The notes: generated by a model not told the origin, from the sequence alone. A DNA stretch of 64,000 bases from Ilex aquifolium (GCA_951799425.1 OX637391.1:8566551-8630550), one strand, 5' to 3'; counted from the first letter of the stretch, positions 1 to 13,733 are shown. Numbers and translations are program-made.

Positions 1-2266
1 GCACAGAACTTTTTTAAACATGCAAAAAAAAAGATGTTATGTCCAGTGCCAACAACTACAGATGTACAGAATTAGCAATGTCTTATCACCACTATATAAG
101 TAGAAATTGCATATCCTACCCTGTAATGTAATTATGTATTATAACCACAATCTAAGTAGGAATTGCATATCCTACTCTGCAATTCTAGACTGCCAAAGAC
201 GTATCATCTATGATCTATCCCTTTCCATGTTCTCTAGGGCCATACTCTCTGTAGCACATTTTAGCCAAAGAATATAAAATAATTCACATTTTCTCTTGCA
301 CACCATCAATGGTCTCATTGACCACGCCAAAAGAAGTAAAGAAAGGATTTGGCCCGAAAAAACAATAGACAAAAAGGAACACAACTGGATCAATCAAACC
401 TTCAACTAAACTAGTAGAGAAGGATAAACAGCAAGCTGTACCAAATAGTAAACTCATATACGCACACATGGCTAATGATTTTAGTAGTAAAAAGGGGGAA
501 ACAACTATATAGGATGAGAAGGGGAAAAAGCATCTTCGTAAGCAGAAGATTAGAGCATCAGAACCAACTTAAAACATGGATCCACGACCATGATTGTTAA
601 CTATCTATCTTAAACTACATAGGAGAGATCTTGCCACAGAAACTAGATATAGGAAGTTGGCTGCTAGAATATTGCATACACAAATTTCAGGTTAACACAT
701 AAAAAATTGATTGACACATGAAACACTATACAAACATGGAGGATGGGATTTTCATACTGTTAATGTTGTATAAAGATTGGGAGGATACTGATCACCCGTC
801 AGCCTTTATAGAGCAAATCCTCCCAGTAAGTAAAAATTAATTCGTTAAATAAGTCTTTTTTTTTTTGGCTTGGGGGAAGACAAATGAATAGATAACAAAA
901 ATTGAGAACCCAAAACAAATGTGAGAAAAGCCCTTCTCATCATTAGCGTCAATGTGTAACCCAAAATCAATAAAATCTCTTTATACTATAACATGACATG
1001 AAAACATCTAAGAAACAAGTACAACTTTCAAGGGAAAGACTTTTTACGTTGCCATAGGAACAAAATCAAACTGCCAAATCATTGATGCACAGGTGCTTAG
1101 GAACTGGACTTCCATACTTGAAGATTGGTCAATTCAGAAAAATGGTAGAAAAGACAAAAACAACCGGAAAACAAACATAAAATATTATAGTAAAATACGA
1201 CCAAAATATAATTTTTAAAGAGTAGACTTCACAGCAGCCAATTGAGCACCTAAATATAAGATCAGTCGATTTGCAAGGTCAGCCCAAATCAGCTAATGAA
1301 CAAACCCCCACACCTTAAGTTAGTCATAATAATGAACCCTCTCCCCCCCCCCCCCCCCCCCCACCCCTCCCCCGCGGGCATGGAAAAAAAACCCAAAGAA
1401 GAAAAAGGAAAAAAAAATGGAACCCTGAAATGGTGATGCATTCATGGCTTAGGCATCTGAATACTAGGGTTGCGGGATCCCCTAAACCAGACATAGAAAA
1501 TGCTGCCTTTATGGTACATCGGGATGGAAAATCAGTCTACTCACATATCACATAACATTATTATAGTCCACCCACACATTAGAGCATATTTGAAATCTGG
1601 AGTCAGTTACTCATGACAGCATCTAACTCTTAACCATTACTCTAGAATTAAGAGCAAAGCTATGAAAAATATTCATCAACATCATAAAAGCTGTTTTAGT
1701 TCCCCCACCCCAAGCCAAGACGAAGCCATGGACTTTTCTTTGGGAGTGGATGGCAAGATATTTGTCGAAGTTGACAGAGATATTATACTATTAACAAAGT
1801 CTGGCAAATGAAATAGCTTGGTATAAACAAAGTGAGACTAAATTATCTACACAGACAAACATCAAAATAACTTAGATGAAGGAGTAATTCTGTTTAAGTA
1901 ATCTTGGGACTTTTCAAGAGGATATAAGTGGTTTTTCTTGGAAACAATTATCATCCTATTGGTAGAATTTTAAAAATTTGGAGGGGCCAACATTTAAATA
2001 CCTAAGGATTTACCATCAACATATTTTCAACTCAATGGGAGAAGTTGGAATTTTTGGGGAGCCTTTTTTTCTTGGGTTTTGGATAAACCTATCTAGAGTT
2101 ATTTACCATAATACAGTCATTTTGAAATAAAATTGCCAGAATATGGCACTTTTGAACTTATTTACCCAAAAAAAACTTATTTACCAAGACACGACATTTT
2201 TTTAAAAACGGGGTTAACAATTCCGTTTTTACTAAAAATCAGGATGATTAAATCCATTTTTTTTTT
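1..2266. other. Intergenic AT-rich DNA, no gene recognised
   Basis: No open frame here has recognisable protein similarity. A run of about 20 C interrupted by one A lies near 1345-1370. Several short minus-strand frames near 200-470 are hydrophobic but have no flanking exon structure that I could support. Confidence 0.6.
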
Positions 2267-2267
2267 T

Positions 2268-3749
2268 TAAAAAGTGTGGTCAACAAAAGCGGAATCAATA
2301 AATCCACCTTTAGATAAAAAAAAAATTTAACATTACTAAAAACACAACTGTACAAACTTCTCTCTCGCTCTTGTAAAAAATAAAAAAATGCAACATCAAG
2401 GACAACGATGGCAAAAGAAGTAGATAAAAACATGCTCAAAACCCTTTCCAAAGTCGGCCCAAAATCACAATTAAAAAAAAAATCAGCCAAGAAACTTCTT
2501 CCATCTCGTTCAAACTTAGTTTCTTCAAATGTGTATGTTCTAATATCTTCCATCTGTTTAATTTATGGTCTAATAAAACCCAAAAATTTAGAGAGAGTTA
2601 TGCAGAGAGTTGGAAAAAGAGAATTTTTGTATAAGAGAGATAGTTTCGAGGATTAAATGCGTTAAAAACACAACCATACAAACTAAAACTCCCAACTCTG
2701 TTCTCCAAACTTATCTCTATCTCTCTCTTGTAAAAAATAAAAAATGCAACAAGTAAGGACAACGATGGCAGAAGAAGTAGATCAAAAACATGCTCAAAAC
2801 CCCTTCCGAAGTCAGCCCCAAAATCACAATAAAAAAAATGAGCCTCAAAACCTCTTCCATTTGGTTCAAACTCAATTTCTTCAAATGGGTCTGTTTTCAT
2901 ATCTTCCATCTGTTTAATTTATGGTCCAATAAAACCCAAAAAATTAGAGAGTTATGGAGAGAGAGTTTTTGTAGAAGAGAGGGTTACGAGAAGTAAGTGC
3001 CTTAAAAACACAACCTTACAAACTGAAACTCCAAACTCTGTTCTTCAAACTTCTCTCTCTTGTAAAAAATAAAAAATGCAACAAGCAAGAACAACGATGG
3101 CAGAAGAAGTAGATCAAAAACATAATCAAAACTCCCGTCAAAGTCAACCCCAAAATCACAATAGAAAAAAATAAAATAAAATAAAATCAACCTCGAAACC
3201 TCTTCCATCTTGTTCAAACTCAGTTTCTTCAAATGAGTCCATTTTCATATCTTCCATCTGTTTAATTTATGGTCTAATAAAACTCTAAAAATTCCAAAAT
3301 ATTAGAGAAAGTTAGAAAGAGAGTTTTTATAGAAGAGAGACAGTTTCAAGAATTAAGTGCATTGACAACACAACCATACAAACTGAAACTCCAAACTCCG
3401 CTCCAAACTTCTCTCTCTTATTTTCAATAAAAAATGCAACAAGCAAGGACAACGACGACATAAGAAGAAGATAAAAAACATGCTCAAAAGCCCTTCCAAA
3501 GTCGGCCCCAAAATCACAATAAAAAAAAAATCAGCCTCGAAACCTCTTCCATCTGGTTCAAACTCAGTTTATTCAAATGGGTTTGTTTTCATATATTCCA
3601 TCTGTTTAATTTATGGTCTAATAAAACCCAAAAAATCCCAAAAAATTAGAGAGAGAGAGAGTTAGAAAGAGAGTTTTTGTAGAAGAGAGACAATTTCGAG
3701 AAATAAGTGTGTTGCCCCTCTAAAACGTGGTCAAAGACCACACTTTTTA
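2268..3749. repeat. Four tandem copies of a ~340-bp unit between short inverted ends
   Basis: Units start near 2337, 2664, 3004 and 3364 and end near 3710 (about 327, 340, 360 and 347 bp). Each runs from an AAAACACAACCATACAAACT-like start through a CT-rich stretch, a GGACAACGATGGCAGAAGAA-like block and a GTTTAATTTATGGTCTAATA block to a GAGAGAGTTTTTGTAGAAGA block. The array is bordered by a 14-bp inverted pair, TAAAAAGTGTGGTC at 2268-2281 and its complement at 3736-3749. The right border also contains the perfect hairpin GTGGTC-AAA-GACCAC. Small open frames inside the units are not conserved in frame between copies, so I regard the array as non-coding. Confidence 0.8.
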
Positions 3750-4966
3750 GATGTTAAAATTATTTTTTTTATTTAAAAACAAGGATGAACAAATGTGCTC
3801 TATGAAAAGAAATACACGAATGAATACAAGATCACATGGATAGGACATTACCACATCACCTTAGCAAGGCATAAATATGCAATTTTCTATAAAAAAAACT
3901 TACAAGATTTTCACATCTATGACCCACTTCTCCCCTGCCCCCCAAAAAAAAGCTTCTCCCACATATAGTTTCAAAGATCTAGATTTAACACATTACACAT
4001 AATTGTTCAAACCATTGGCTTCACAAATAAAGGTCTACTTTCAAGAAAGATAAAGAGAGAAAATCAACTTTTCCATACTTCCAATGTCATCCTCCAACAA
4101 ATACAATGAAAACAGCTACATTGTACTCTCTATATTAAACTCACACCAATGACCACCGTCGTCGCCCATAAACATCCCAACACATGAACAAATAAGCAAA
4201 AACATTACATCAGTAACCTCTTGTCAGACATGAAAGAGAGAGTATTAAAAAAAGGGGTTTAAAAATTGAACAACAAATTCCAAAAAATCACAAATAATCA
4301 CAGCAGAAATAAGTTATGACAAATGGATTAAAGATCAAAAACCCAAAATCCATAAAACACAAATGATCACTATAAACATGCATGCTATAAACAAGATATA
4401 CCAAACAGAAAATACCAGGATAAACAAATGGGTATAAGAGATTATTCTAAACAGCAAACATGCATGGAAACTAGATTAACAACCACTGAATTCACATATA
4501 AAACCAACAAAAACACAAGGCTACCAGAGATTAAACCAAAATAAAGTGAAAATCTGAGCCTTAGATACAGGCTTAAGAGTCAAGAACTCTCACCCACAAC
4601 TTCTATTCTCAATCTCTCTCCTATTTTTCTCTCTACCGCTCTGTTGTGTGAACCCACTAAGCAAAGAAAAGATGATGACTTTGGGGTGTGAAAGTATGGC
4701 TGATATAGGGCAATTTATTCGGGTTTGTGTAATCTTGAGAAGGCGTAATCTCCAAATGAGCCTTAAAATCATAATTACACCTTCCATAACAGACAATCAA
4801 TGAATCGTTGTCTTCTTGGATGAAAAACAACTGTATGGTGATACAGATTTTGAGCCTCCTCGTGGCATTTACTCTATCCCTGAATCCAAACATCCCCACC
4901 CTTCTCTCTCTCTCCTCCCTCTCACTCTGAATTCAGGGTAAGTGCGCAACTGACAGTGTGTGGCGT
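3750..4966. other. Intergenic DNA, no gene recognised
   Basis: AT-rich with CT-rich patches near 4590-4640 and 4895-4925 that resemble plant 5' leader sequence, but no following open frame has recognisable similarity or a convincing splice structure. Confidence 0.5.
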
Positions 4967-6655
4967 TATCTTTCTTACTCATCTTCGTCTTCATCTCACT
5001 GGTTTGAGAAACTTAATTAATAGACACCACACCTATTACGTGCTGTTCTTATCTGTTAATCTGTCTTTACATTAACTAATCGGCTCTGCCATTCAATTTT
5101 TGTTTTGTTTCTTAGCAAATTGGTTTTGATATTCAACTTTCTCTCTCGATTTCTGTAATTAAACGTCTTCCCACATTAATTAGTAACTTAAATGCATATT
5201 TTTAATATTTTAAAAAAAAATTCTTAATTTTATAATTTTAGTGTATGGGGGTTCAAAGAAAAAAAAACAGTTTGATGAGTAATTTTCTTTGCAATTTCAA
5301 ATAACAATGGATATATATTTGCTGATTAATCAATTTATTTTTTGTAAAGTGTAATATTTATATTTTTATTTTCACGTTTTCACTAAGATGTATGTTAATA
5401 TTCGTACTCGTAACACATTATCAAAGATGACCGTTAATTTCGTTATTCTAAACATACAGACAAGATGATTGTTAATATCTTTATTTTAAATATATAGACA
5501 AGACACCAACAAGATGACCGTTAATGTTGTTATTTTAAATTGACCAACCAGATGACCGTTAATATCGTTATTTTAAACAGAACAACAAGATGACCGTTAA
5601 TGTCGTTAATATTCTTACTCTAAACCATACCAACAAAATGGCCGTTTATATCGTTATTTCAATCATGTCAACAATATGGTTTAAGTGATCATTAATATCA
5701 TTATTCTCAAAATACCCCCAATATGACTGTTTATGTCGTTATTCCAATCATACTGACAAAATGAACGTTTATGTAATCATTTCATTTTCAAATGAGATCG
5801 CAGAACTACGTCGTTATTTATTGATAGTCGTTTATACGGTTATTTTGAGACAAGATCATTTATTTGTTATTTAAGTTAATACCATAATAATTATTCGTTC
5901 ATTTTTTGTAGTTTTTAATAAAAATATCCACTTTTGTCGTTATTACACTGGGCATAGGGACAGTGTAGTATTCTTACTCTACACATACCGACAAGATAAC
6001 CGTTAATGTCGTTATTTTAAATATACCGACAAAAATGACTGTTAATGTCGTTATTTCAATCATGTCAATATAACTGTTTATGAGATCATTAATATCGTTA
6101 TTTTCAAAATATTGACAATATGACCGTTTATGTCGTTATTCCAATCATGCGACAAGATGACCGTTTATGTAATCATTTCAGTTTTAAATAAGATTCCAGA
6201 ACCATGTCTTTATTTATTGATATTCGTTTATATGGTTATTTTGAGACAAGATCATTCATTTGTTATTTAAGTTAGTACCATAATAATTATTCGTTCATTT
6301 CTTGCAATTTTTAATAAATAATAAAAAAAAGATCCACTTATATCATTTTTATAGTTTATGTCGTTATCGAATTTATGTCATTATGTCTATGATCATTTGT
6401 AGTTTATAAATGAGATATTAATTAACACGGGTTAATAATTCATTTAATTTGCACATTTAGTAAGATCGGTTATACAGTTATTATAATTTATCGACATTAT
6501 AATCTTTATATCGTTACACATATTTTTGTATGAGATGAAATGCCTATTATGCCATTGTTGAAATTTGTCATTATTTACTTGGTGACCCAATTTAATTATG
6601 TGAGATATTCTACTCAAATGCAAACTTATTAAAATTATAATTGATTAAACCCATG
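4967..6655. repeat. AT-rich segment A with GACCGTTAATGTCGTTATT minisatellite
   Basis: From about 5400 to 6180 the motif GATGACCGTTAATGTCGTTA recurs roughly every 35-45 bp with drift (forms with GTTTATGTCGTTATT are also present). The block is itself internally duplicated: about 5640-5930 matches about 5990-6310. The whole segment, starting at ATCTTTCTTACTCATC, is present again from 8828. No protein-coding signal was seen. Confidence 0.8.
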
Positions 6656-6818
6656 TCTCCAATATATTTAGTGGCATTGTTCCTTTATGATATTACACTT
6701 TCTATGCTCTAGTTAAAAATTTAAGTTTGTGGTATGTCCATACAATAGATGGCTTTGAAGAAATAAGAGATGGGGGTGCTACATTTCGAGAGAGGGTGAC
6801 TTCTAGATATTCCGCGTA

Positions 6819-7138
6819 GAAGTAGGTCTATCAACATATCGAATTTGGATTTATTTGAATTTAAATTCGATTAAAAAATTCATTACCGAATATGATCCAT
6901 TTATCTAACGAATATAAAAAATATTAGTCCATATCCGAATTCTTTATAATTAGATATTCGGTACGATTATCCGATTCGATTTGTAATGGAATTCTAAAAA
7001 AAATTCAACAAATTTTTTTTTAGATCAAATATAACAAGATCGAATTTATATATATTCATATCCATATCCGATTTAAAAATATCTAAATGAATTTGAATTC
7101 GGATTCAAATAAATAAAGAAAAATATTGATCTATACCT
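6819..7138. mobile_element. Small inverted-repeat element, hAT-like ends
   Basis: The left end TAGGTCTATCAACATATCGA is roughly complementary to the right end near 7120-7138 (TATTGATCTATACC). The interior is AT-rich with repeated GAATTTGAATTCGGAT-type palindromes. Ends resemble the TAGGG-type hAT MITEs elsewhere in the window, but I found no clean TSD, so the borders are approximate. Confidence 0.45.
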
Positions 7139-8029
7139 GGTTAAACGGAATTGAATCAAATTCTGGTCCATTGACAGACTTACGTACAAACAAGAGAGTT
7201 TGGGAGTGTTGCACCAAATGGGAACACAAACGGGCGAACTTAAGTTCCCACTGCAATTTTAATTTTTTTGGGGGGTATTTTAAAATTTTTATAAATTTAC
7301 AATTTTTTAAACTTTTTGGTTATCTTAAATTTTAAAAAATTATAAATTTATAAAAATTTATTCCCTCTAAGAATTTTTTTAAATTTATCGCTTCTATATT
7401 TCAAAAATATTTTTAGATCTAAAAATCTAAATTAGGTCAACAATTTAAGATAGGTTTTTAGACCCCAATAACTCTATTCCTTATTAGTAAAAAATTGGAT
7501 TCTTTCATGAATTAAATATTTAGGCTTAAAGCTTCTTTCCATATATATAACTCGGTGTCACCATCATCTTTTCAGTCTCTCTTTTATCTTCAATTCTCTC
7601 TTTTCCTTACACATTAAGTCATCGATTATTATCACTTTAAAACTATTTGCGTTATTGCGACGAGTTTGATGGTTGTCATTTGAATCTTCTCTTTAATTTT
7701 CTCTTTCAGTCAATATCACATTTAGTAATGTTGAAGTCACAAATAAAAATAAATAAGTTACCATTTTATTGTAGTTTTTAAGGTTGTTTTTTTAATTATT
7801 TTAAATATTTCTTAAAGTATCATTTTTTTAAGGGAATTTCTTTATTTTCCCAAATTTAATTGTATGCATTGTACTGGACAGGTAGATTTTCAAAATCAAT
7901 GAATAACCGTCATTATGTACTCAACTTAATTGTTTTTCATTAATTGTATTGTGAGAAGATAAATTTTCCTTCTAATAAGTATCATAACAGCAATAATAAT
8001 TACAACACGACAACAGTGAAAACCGAATG
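7139..8029. other. Intergenic AT-rich DNA
   Basis: Very AT-rich. No gene, repeat array or element end could be defined. Confidence 0.5.
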
Positions 8030-8340
8030 TAGATCTGTCAGTCGTATCGAATGAGACGAATTCGTGTTAAAAAGTATTTCACTCATACCCGATTTATTTA
8101 TTAATTCGTATCTAACGATTTGTGTCATATTGAATTCGTATCGTTTATGAATCGTGTATAAACGGTATATAAACGAATCGCGTTATGTATTTCTTTTGAT
8201 TGATTTCATCCACACTTGATTGGTTTATTAATCGTATCGTATCGTGTCGGGTCTACTTGTTTACAAAATGAGTGGCTTAACAAGGACTAAACTCTCTAAT
8301 TTTGTGTTGTTTTCATGTCGTGTTATATTTTGACACCCTA
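8030..8340. mobile_element. hAT-type MITE (311 bp)
   Basis: Ends are TAGATCTGTCAG on the left and TTTTGACACCCTA on the right, imperfect inverted repeats. Flanks ACCGAATG (8022-8029) and ATCAAATG (8341-8348) agree at 6 of 8 positions, consistent with an aged 8-bp hAT TSD. The interior iterates CGTATCG/CGTGT motifs, as in the related elements at 30588, 51677 and 59989. Confidence 0.6.
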
Positions 8341-8827
8341 ATCAAATGTATAAGATAACCACTGTATTGACTATATATATTTTTTTTTTCTAAAGGCAAA
8401 CAATTAATGCAGCTAATTACACACACATAATCTTAAATCTCCCTCACTTGCCTCTCAGATTCATAGAATCTAGAAACTTATAACTTTAGGGGCATCTTTG
8501 TCATTTTCTTTTCTTCCTATTAAACCTGTAAATATGGGTTAAAGTCAATAATGAATAAATAATTATAATTGCCCAACAATCTAACAAACAAAATTTTTGA
8601 TTCACCAACCAAATGTACACCTGCACTATTGAGTTTAAGCTTCACTTGTCACATAAAACTGAAGTTTAATTAATACACGTGATTGGTGGGTAAGTTCAAA
8701 AGACGTATGATTACTATGATTATTTATCTCATTTTATTACTGCTTGCGAGGATACTATCACAAATGAGTCTTGCTATTGAGACAATTTCCCGTTCTCTTG
8801 ACGGTCCTGCCTACGAGTAGTATGACA
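8341..8827. other. Intergenic AT-rich DNA
   Basis: No gene or defined element was seen between the hAT MITE and segment B. Confidence 0.5.
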
Positions 8828-9463
8828 ATCTTTCTTACTCATCCTCGTATTCTTCTCTCTGGTTTGAGAAACTTAATTAATGGACACCACACATATTAAG
8901 CATTGTCCTTATCTGTTAATCTGTCTTTACATTAACTAATCGGCTCTGCCATTCAATTTTAATTTTGTTTCTTACCAAATTGGTTTTGATATTCAACTTT
9001 CTCTCTCGATTTCTGTAATTAAACGTCTTCCCACATTAATTAGTGGGTGAAGTACACAACTTAAATGCATATTTTTATTTTTTTAAAATTTTTCTTAATT
9101 TTATAATTTTAGTGTATAGGGTCAAAAAAAAAAAAAACCAGTTTGATGAGTAATTCTTTGCAATTTGCAAATGTTGAAAGTATTGACAACAATGTTATTT
9201 CCCTTCTTTTGTTATTCTTTGTTTCTTAAATAACAATGGATATATATTTGTTGATTAATCAATTTATTTTATGTAAAGTGTAATATTTATATTGTTATTT
9301 TCAAGTTTTCACTAAGATGACCGTTAATATTCTTACTCTAAACATACCGACAAGATGACCGTTAATGTCGTTATTCTAAACATGCCTACAAAATGACTGT
9401 TTATGTCGTTATTTTCAATCATGTAGACGATATGACTGTTTATGTGATTATTAATATCGTTAT

Positions 9464-10236
9464 TGTTAGAGTACTTTAATAAAAGAAGTATTTTATATGG
9501 AAAACTCAATTTCACATTGACTAAATTTCTAAAAATATTTGGCTATATATATATATGTAGCTATTGAGTTAAGTGAGACCTGCAGACTCTCACGTGCGCA
9601 AGGGTGAGACCAGCATAGGAGATTCTGAATACAAAATTTACGAAACACACTGAACGGCCTAGTCCATGCCTAGGTGGTGGGTCCCCCTGACATGCCAAAA
9701 TAATAATAAGTAATATCAAACTTACTTTTTATTATTTTATTTTATTATTTTTCGTAATAACTTCTCTATTAAAATTTCAGTTTTTGAATACTTAAGGTCC
9801 AACAAAATTTACGAAACACACTGAACGGCCTAGTCCATGCCTAGTTTTCCAGCAGTCTTTTTTCCATTAAATTCTAACAATTATAATTTGATTAAATATG
9901 GAAGTAATTACGGATATTAATAGTCATATTTTTTTTCCTTTATATATATTTAGATATTTCATAATAGAGATATACACTTCTATATTCTTTACTACTGCTT
10001 TAATTTTTTGAGCAATTTAGAAAGGTGTCGTGTGAAGCTTTTGTTTCATTCGATTATGCAGATCTGAGTAAAGTTACAATTAATTAGACTGTGGGTTGTT
10101 GTTTCCTGAGGACAATGCACTGCTACTTTTTGTATTGTGTTTATTCCACAAAGGGGCGCGAATTGTCTTATAAGATCCACATAGTTCGCGTTTCACTTTG
10201 TCGTTCACTTTATCTTTTGAATTCATTTTTCCAACA
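9464..10236. mobile_element. Solo LTR (773 bp) in segment B
   Basis: Starts TGTTAG and ends CCAACA, the canonical TG...CA LTR termini. It is flanked by GTTAT (9459-9463) and ATTAT (10237-10241), a 5-bp TSD with one change. Segment A is the empty site. A direct repeat of about 40 bp beginning AAAATTTACGAAACACACTG occurs at about 9632 and 9804. No internal retrotransposon sequence remains, so this is a recombined solo LTR. Confidence 0.75.
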
Positions 10237-10697
10237 ATTATTCTCAAAATACCCACAAGATGCCTGTTTATGTCATTATCCCAATCATGTCGACAAGATG
10301 ACCGTTATGTAATCATTTCAGTTTGAAATGAGATTGCACAACTACGTGGTCATTTATTGATAGTCGTTTATATGGTTACTTTGAGATAAATCATTCATTT
10401 GTTATTTACATTTATACCATAATAATTATTCATTCATTTCCTTGCAGTTTTAATAAAAAAATTCACTTATATCATTTTTATAGTTTGTCGTTATAGAATT
10501 TATGTCACTATGATCATTTGTAGTTTATAAATGAGATATTAATTAACGTGGGTTAGTAATTCATTTAGTTTGCACATTTAATATGACCGTCTATACAGTT
10601 ATTATAGTTTTTCAACATTATATTGTTATACTTATCATGTCGTTTTTGAAATGTGTCATTATTTACTTAGTGACTATACGACCGTTTATATATTTTA

Positions 10698-11997
10698 GGG
10701 TAAATTACATTGACACTCCCTGACATTTGACTTTATTATACGGACATCCCTTCACGTTTTTAAAATTACACTAAGACCCCACAAAATGAACGCCGTTAAC
10801 TGCACAAACAAAAATGTCATTTTACCCTCACCTTAACTACCCATTAAGACCCAAGATCCAAGATTTAAGACCAAAGACCCAAGATCCAAAACCCCTCCCC
10901 TGAAAGCTGACCCTCCCCCCCCCCCCCCACCCCACACACACACACTCTCTCTCTCAAGACGTATCAGACCCCCCTAACAACTAGCGCCAACACCCAGCGG
11001 CGCAACTACCGCCGTCAGGTTTCAAAATCCACCCACCCACCACCACCGCCTATTTTCACCAGCATCCAGTGGCACAACGAACGAATCTTTACCTAGGGTT
11101 TATGATCTTCATCTCTCTCTCTCTCTCCTATCTCTCTGTGATACCCTAGGTGGTGGAACTGGTGGTAATGAGTGGATTTTGCAAGTGATGGTTGCAAGTG
11201 GATTTTGAAACCCTAACCTCTGCGATGTAGTGATGTTGGTTGATGATGGGTTTGGTCGAGGTGGTGGTTTCAGTGGTGGTGGAGGCAGGGGGTGGTTTCA
11301 ATGGGTTGTGGTTTTAGTCTCTCCTCTCTTTTTTTTTTTTTCTCTCTCTCTCCTTGTGTGCTGGTGGTGGTGGTGGGTCTGGTTGGGTTTGGAAGTTTTG
11401 TTGGCTTTAGGTGGTGGAACTAGTGGTGATGGGTGGGTTTAGGTGGTGGAACCGATGGTGATGGGTGGGTTTAAGTGGTGGAACCGGTGGTGGACCAGTG
11501 GTGATGGGTGGTAGGAATAAGAATTTATGTAATTAGATAAATAATAAATAATAAATAAAATTAATATGGTATAATTGGATAGGTAATTACTAAGATTTAA
11601 AAAAAAATGATTAATTTTTAAACTGTACTAATAATCCCAAATATTATTTAATAAACAAAAAAAATTTAAAAATTAACTTATTAATGTAATAGATTAAAAA
11701 ATTAAACATTTTAGTGTTAAATTTTAAATTTTAATTTATATATGAAATATATGGATTAAAAAAAATAAATGAGAGGTTGGGTAAATTTGTAAGGTAAGAA
11801 CAATATTTATTTGAATTCTTAAACTTAATTTTAAGGGTATTTTTTGTATTCTAGGAATCATTGTTGATGGCATCAGCTTTGACTGTAAATAATTCTAACC
11901 TCCGTTAGTTAGAGGGGGTATGATTATTATAAGTATTAAATGTCAAGGAAGTTCAGTGTAATTTTGAAAACGTGAAGGGGTGTCAGTGTAATTTACC
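10698..11997. mobile_element. Fold-back element with GTAATTTACC-type ends (1.3 kb)
   Basis: The left arm starts GGGTAAATTACATTGACACT and the right arm ends AGGGGTGTCAGTGTAATTTACC, complementary over about 100 bp with gaps (CCCTTCACGTTTT is shared by both arms). Flanks TATATTTTA and AATATTTTTA may be a worn 9-10 bp TSD. The centre (about 10870-11520) differs from the arms: a C/CA/CT-rich tract, then GGTGGTGGAACCGGTGGTGA repeats near 11390-11515. A 70-codon Gly/Trp-rich frame there is low-complexity and not called a gene. Confidence 0.75.
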
Positions 11998-12181
11998 AAA
12001 TATTTTTATTGTAGTTTTCAAAAGAAATGTTTGCTTATATGACCGTTATTCACTTAATTTATGTTACTATAATTTATTTAATTTGTAGCATGACCATTTG
12101 TACATTTACTCGTTGACACTATAATAGTTATATTGTTACACGTGTTACTCTTTTAATTATGTGAGATATTCTACTCAAATG

Positions 12182-12683
12182 TAGGGTTAACAATCGTGTC
12201 GTATCATTTCGGGTTCGTGTCAAGCATTAGTTATTCCTAACTCAACCCGTTTAACTAGTGTCGAGTCGAGTCAACTTATTTATTTTTGTAACGTATTCGT
12301 GTTGACCCATATAACCCATGAATAAAAACTTTAACCCTCAGATTTAAGTCTAAAATTTAAGTGTCACTTAATCGAACCAATGCTTATATTTTTTCTATAA
12401 ATTAAAATTTAATTTAATAAATATAACAATAAAAATAAGTAAAAATATCTTTTTTTTTGTACAATAATTATCTCACTACATGATAAAAATATAATAAGAA
12501 TTAACATTTTATTCTTGTAATACTAGTTAAACATGTTAATCGTGTGAATTTCGTATTGTTCGTGTTTGACCTAACCCGACTCATTCATTATTTGTGTTAA
12601 TAGGTTGTGTCATTTACGTGTTCGTGTCAAAAAATAGTCAATTCTAACCCGTTAATTTCGTGTCATACTAGAAATTATCACCC
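12182..12683. mobile_element. hAT-like element with iterated CGTGTCG motifs
   Basis: The left end TAGGGTTAACAATCGTGTCG and the right end near AATTATCACCCCT (about 12683) are inverted relatives. Segment A is uninterrupted at the matching place. The interior repeats TTCGTGT/GTGTCA motifs as in the other TAGGG elements of this window. The right border and TSD are not clean. Confidence 0.6.
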
Positions 12684-12715
12684 CTTCCTAAAATTCGAAC
12701 TTATTAAAATAATAA

Positions 12716-13733
12716 AGGAGAATTACATCCAGACCCCTTAAGATTTGTCACTTAGTCACTCGGATCTCCTGATATTTGAAATATTATACACAAACTTCTT
12801 TGAGGTTTGAATGAGCGTAATACTTAGACCCCTGCCGTCAATGTCCGTTAGTATATCCGTTATTAAATTACACCCAAACCCTTTGAAATTTGTAAGCATA
12901 TAATATTTAGACCCTTCAAGTTTAAAATATTATACTTCGACAAAAATACTCCAATAAAAAATAGAATATAACATATTTTAAATTTTACAACCAAAAATCA
13001 TGTTCTATTGTATTATTTGTTGAAATAAAATCAAAAATAAAAATTTAATTTTTTCTTAAAAAATCGTAATTAGTATACAGTTATACTATTTATTAGAATA
13101 AAACTAAAAAATTAAACATGGTGTCTAAAATTCATAATAAAACATGAATTTTACAACCAAAATACATGTTCTATTATGTTATTTATTGAAATAAAATTAA
13201 AATTAAAAATCTATTTTTTTCTTAAAAAGTCATAATTAGTATGCAATTATACTATCTATTGAAATAAAACTAAAAAATCAAACAAAATGTCATACGATAA
13301 TAGACACAATATCTTCTAGCTTTAATTGGGGTAATTTGGTCGTTTAAACGACCAAATTAAATTCCAATAAATAGTATAATTGTATACTAATTATGATTTT
13401 TTAAGAAAAAAATATTTTTTTATTTTTTATTTTATTTCAATAAATGTCATAATAAATCATGAATTTTGGTTGTAAAAATTTAAAATATTTGATATTTTAT
13501 CTTTGATTGGAGTATTTTTTATCTAAGTATGACATTTTAAACTTTAGAGCTCTAAGTATTACACGGTTACAAACTTCAGGGGTCTGAGTGTAATTTACTA
13601 ACGGATATTGACGGTAGGGATCTAAATGTTACCTACGTACAAATCACAGAAGATCTACGTGTAATATTTTAAATGTTAGGAAGTCTGACTGATTAAGTGA
13701 CAAACTTTAGAAGATCCTAATTGTAATTCTCCC
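12716..13733. mobile_element. Long fold-back element (~1.0 kb)
   Basis: The left arm begins AGGAGAATTACATCCAGACC and the right arm ends GATCCTAATTGTAATTCTCC. The arms pair over several hundred bases (left AATGTCCGTTAGTATATCC against right GGATATTGACGGTAGG), and the centre pairs again around AATTAGTATACAATTATACT. Flanks AAATAATAA (12707-12715) and AAATTATAA (13734-13742) agree at 8 of 9, a probable 9-bp TSD, and segment A lacks the insert. Non-coding. Confidence 0.8.

Noticed and set aside
284-469. Hydrophobic 61-codon minus-strand frame
   Set aside because: No recognisable family, no supporting exon on either side; likely chance in AT-rich DNA.
4590-4930. Possible first exon (frames of 68-80 codons, CT-rich patches on both strands)
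   Set aside because: No convincing start context, splice partner or protein similarity; conflicting strand signals.
11230-11442. Gly/Trp-rich 70-codon frame
   Set aside because: Product of a GGTGGT repeat inside a fold-back element.
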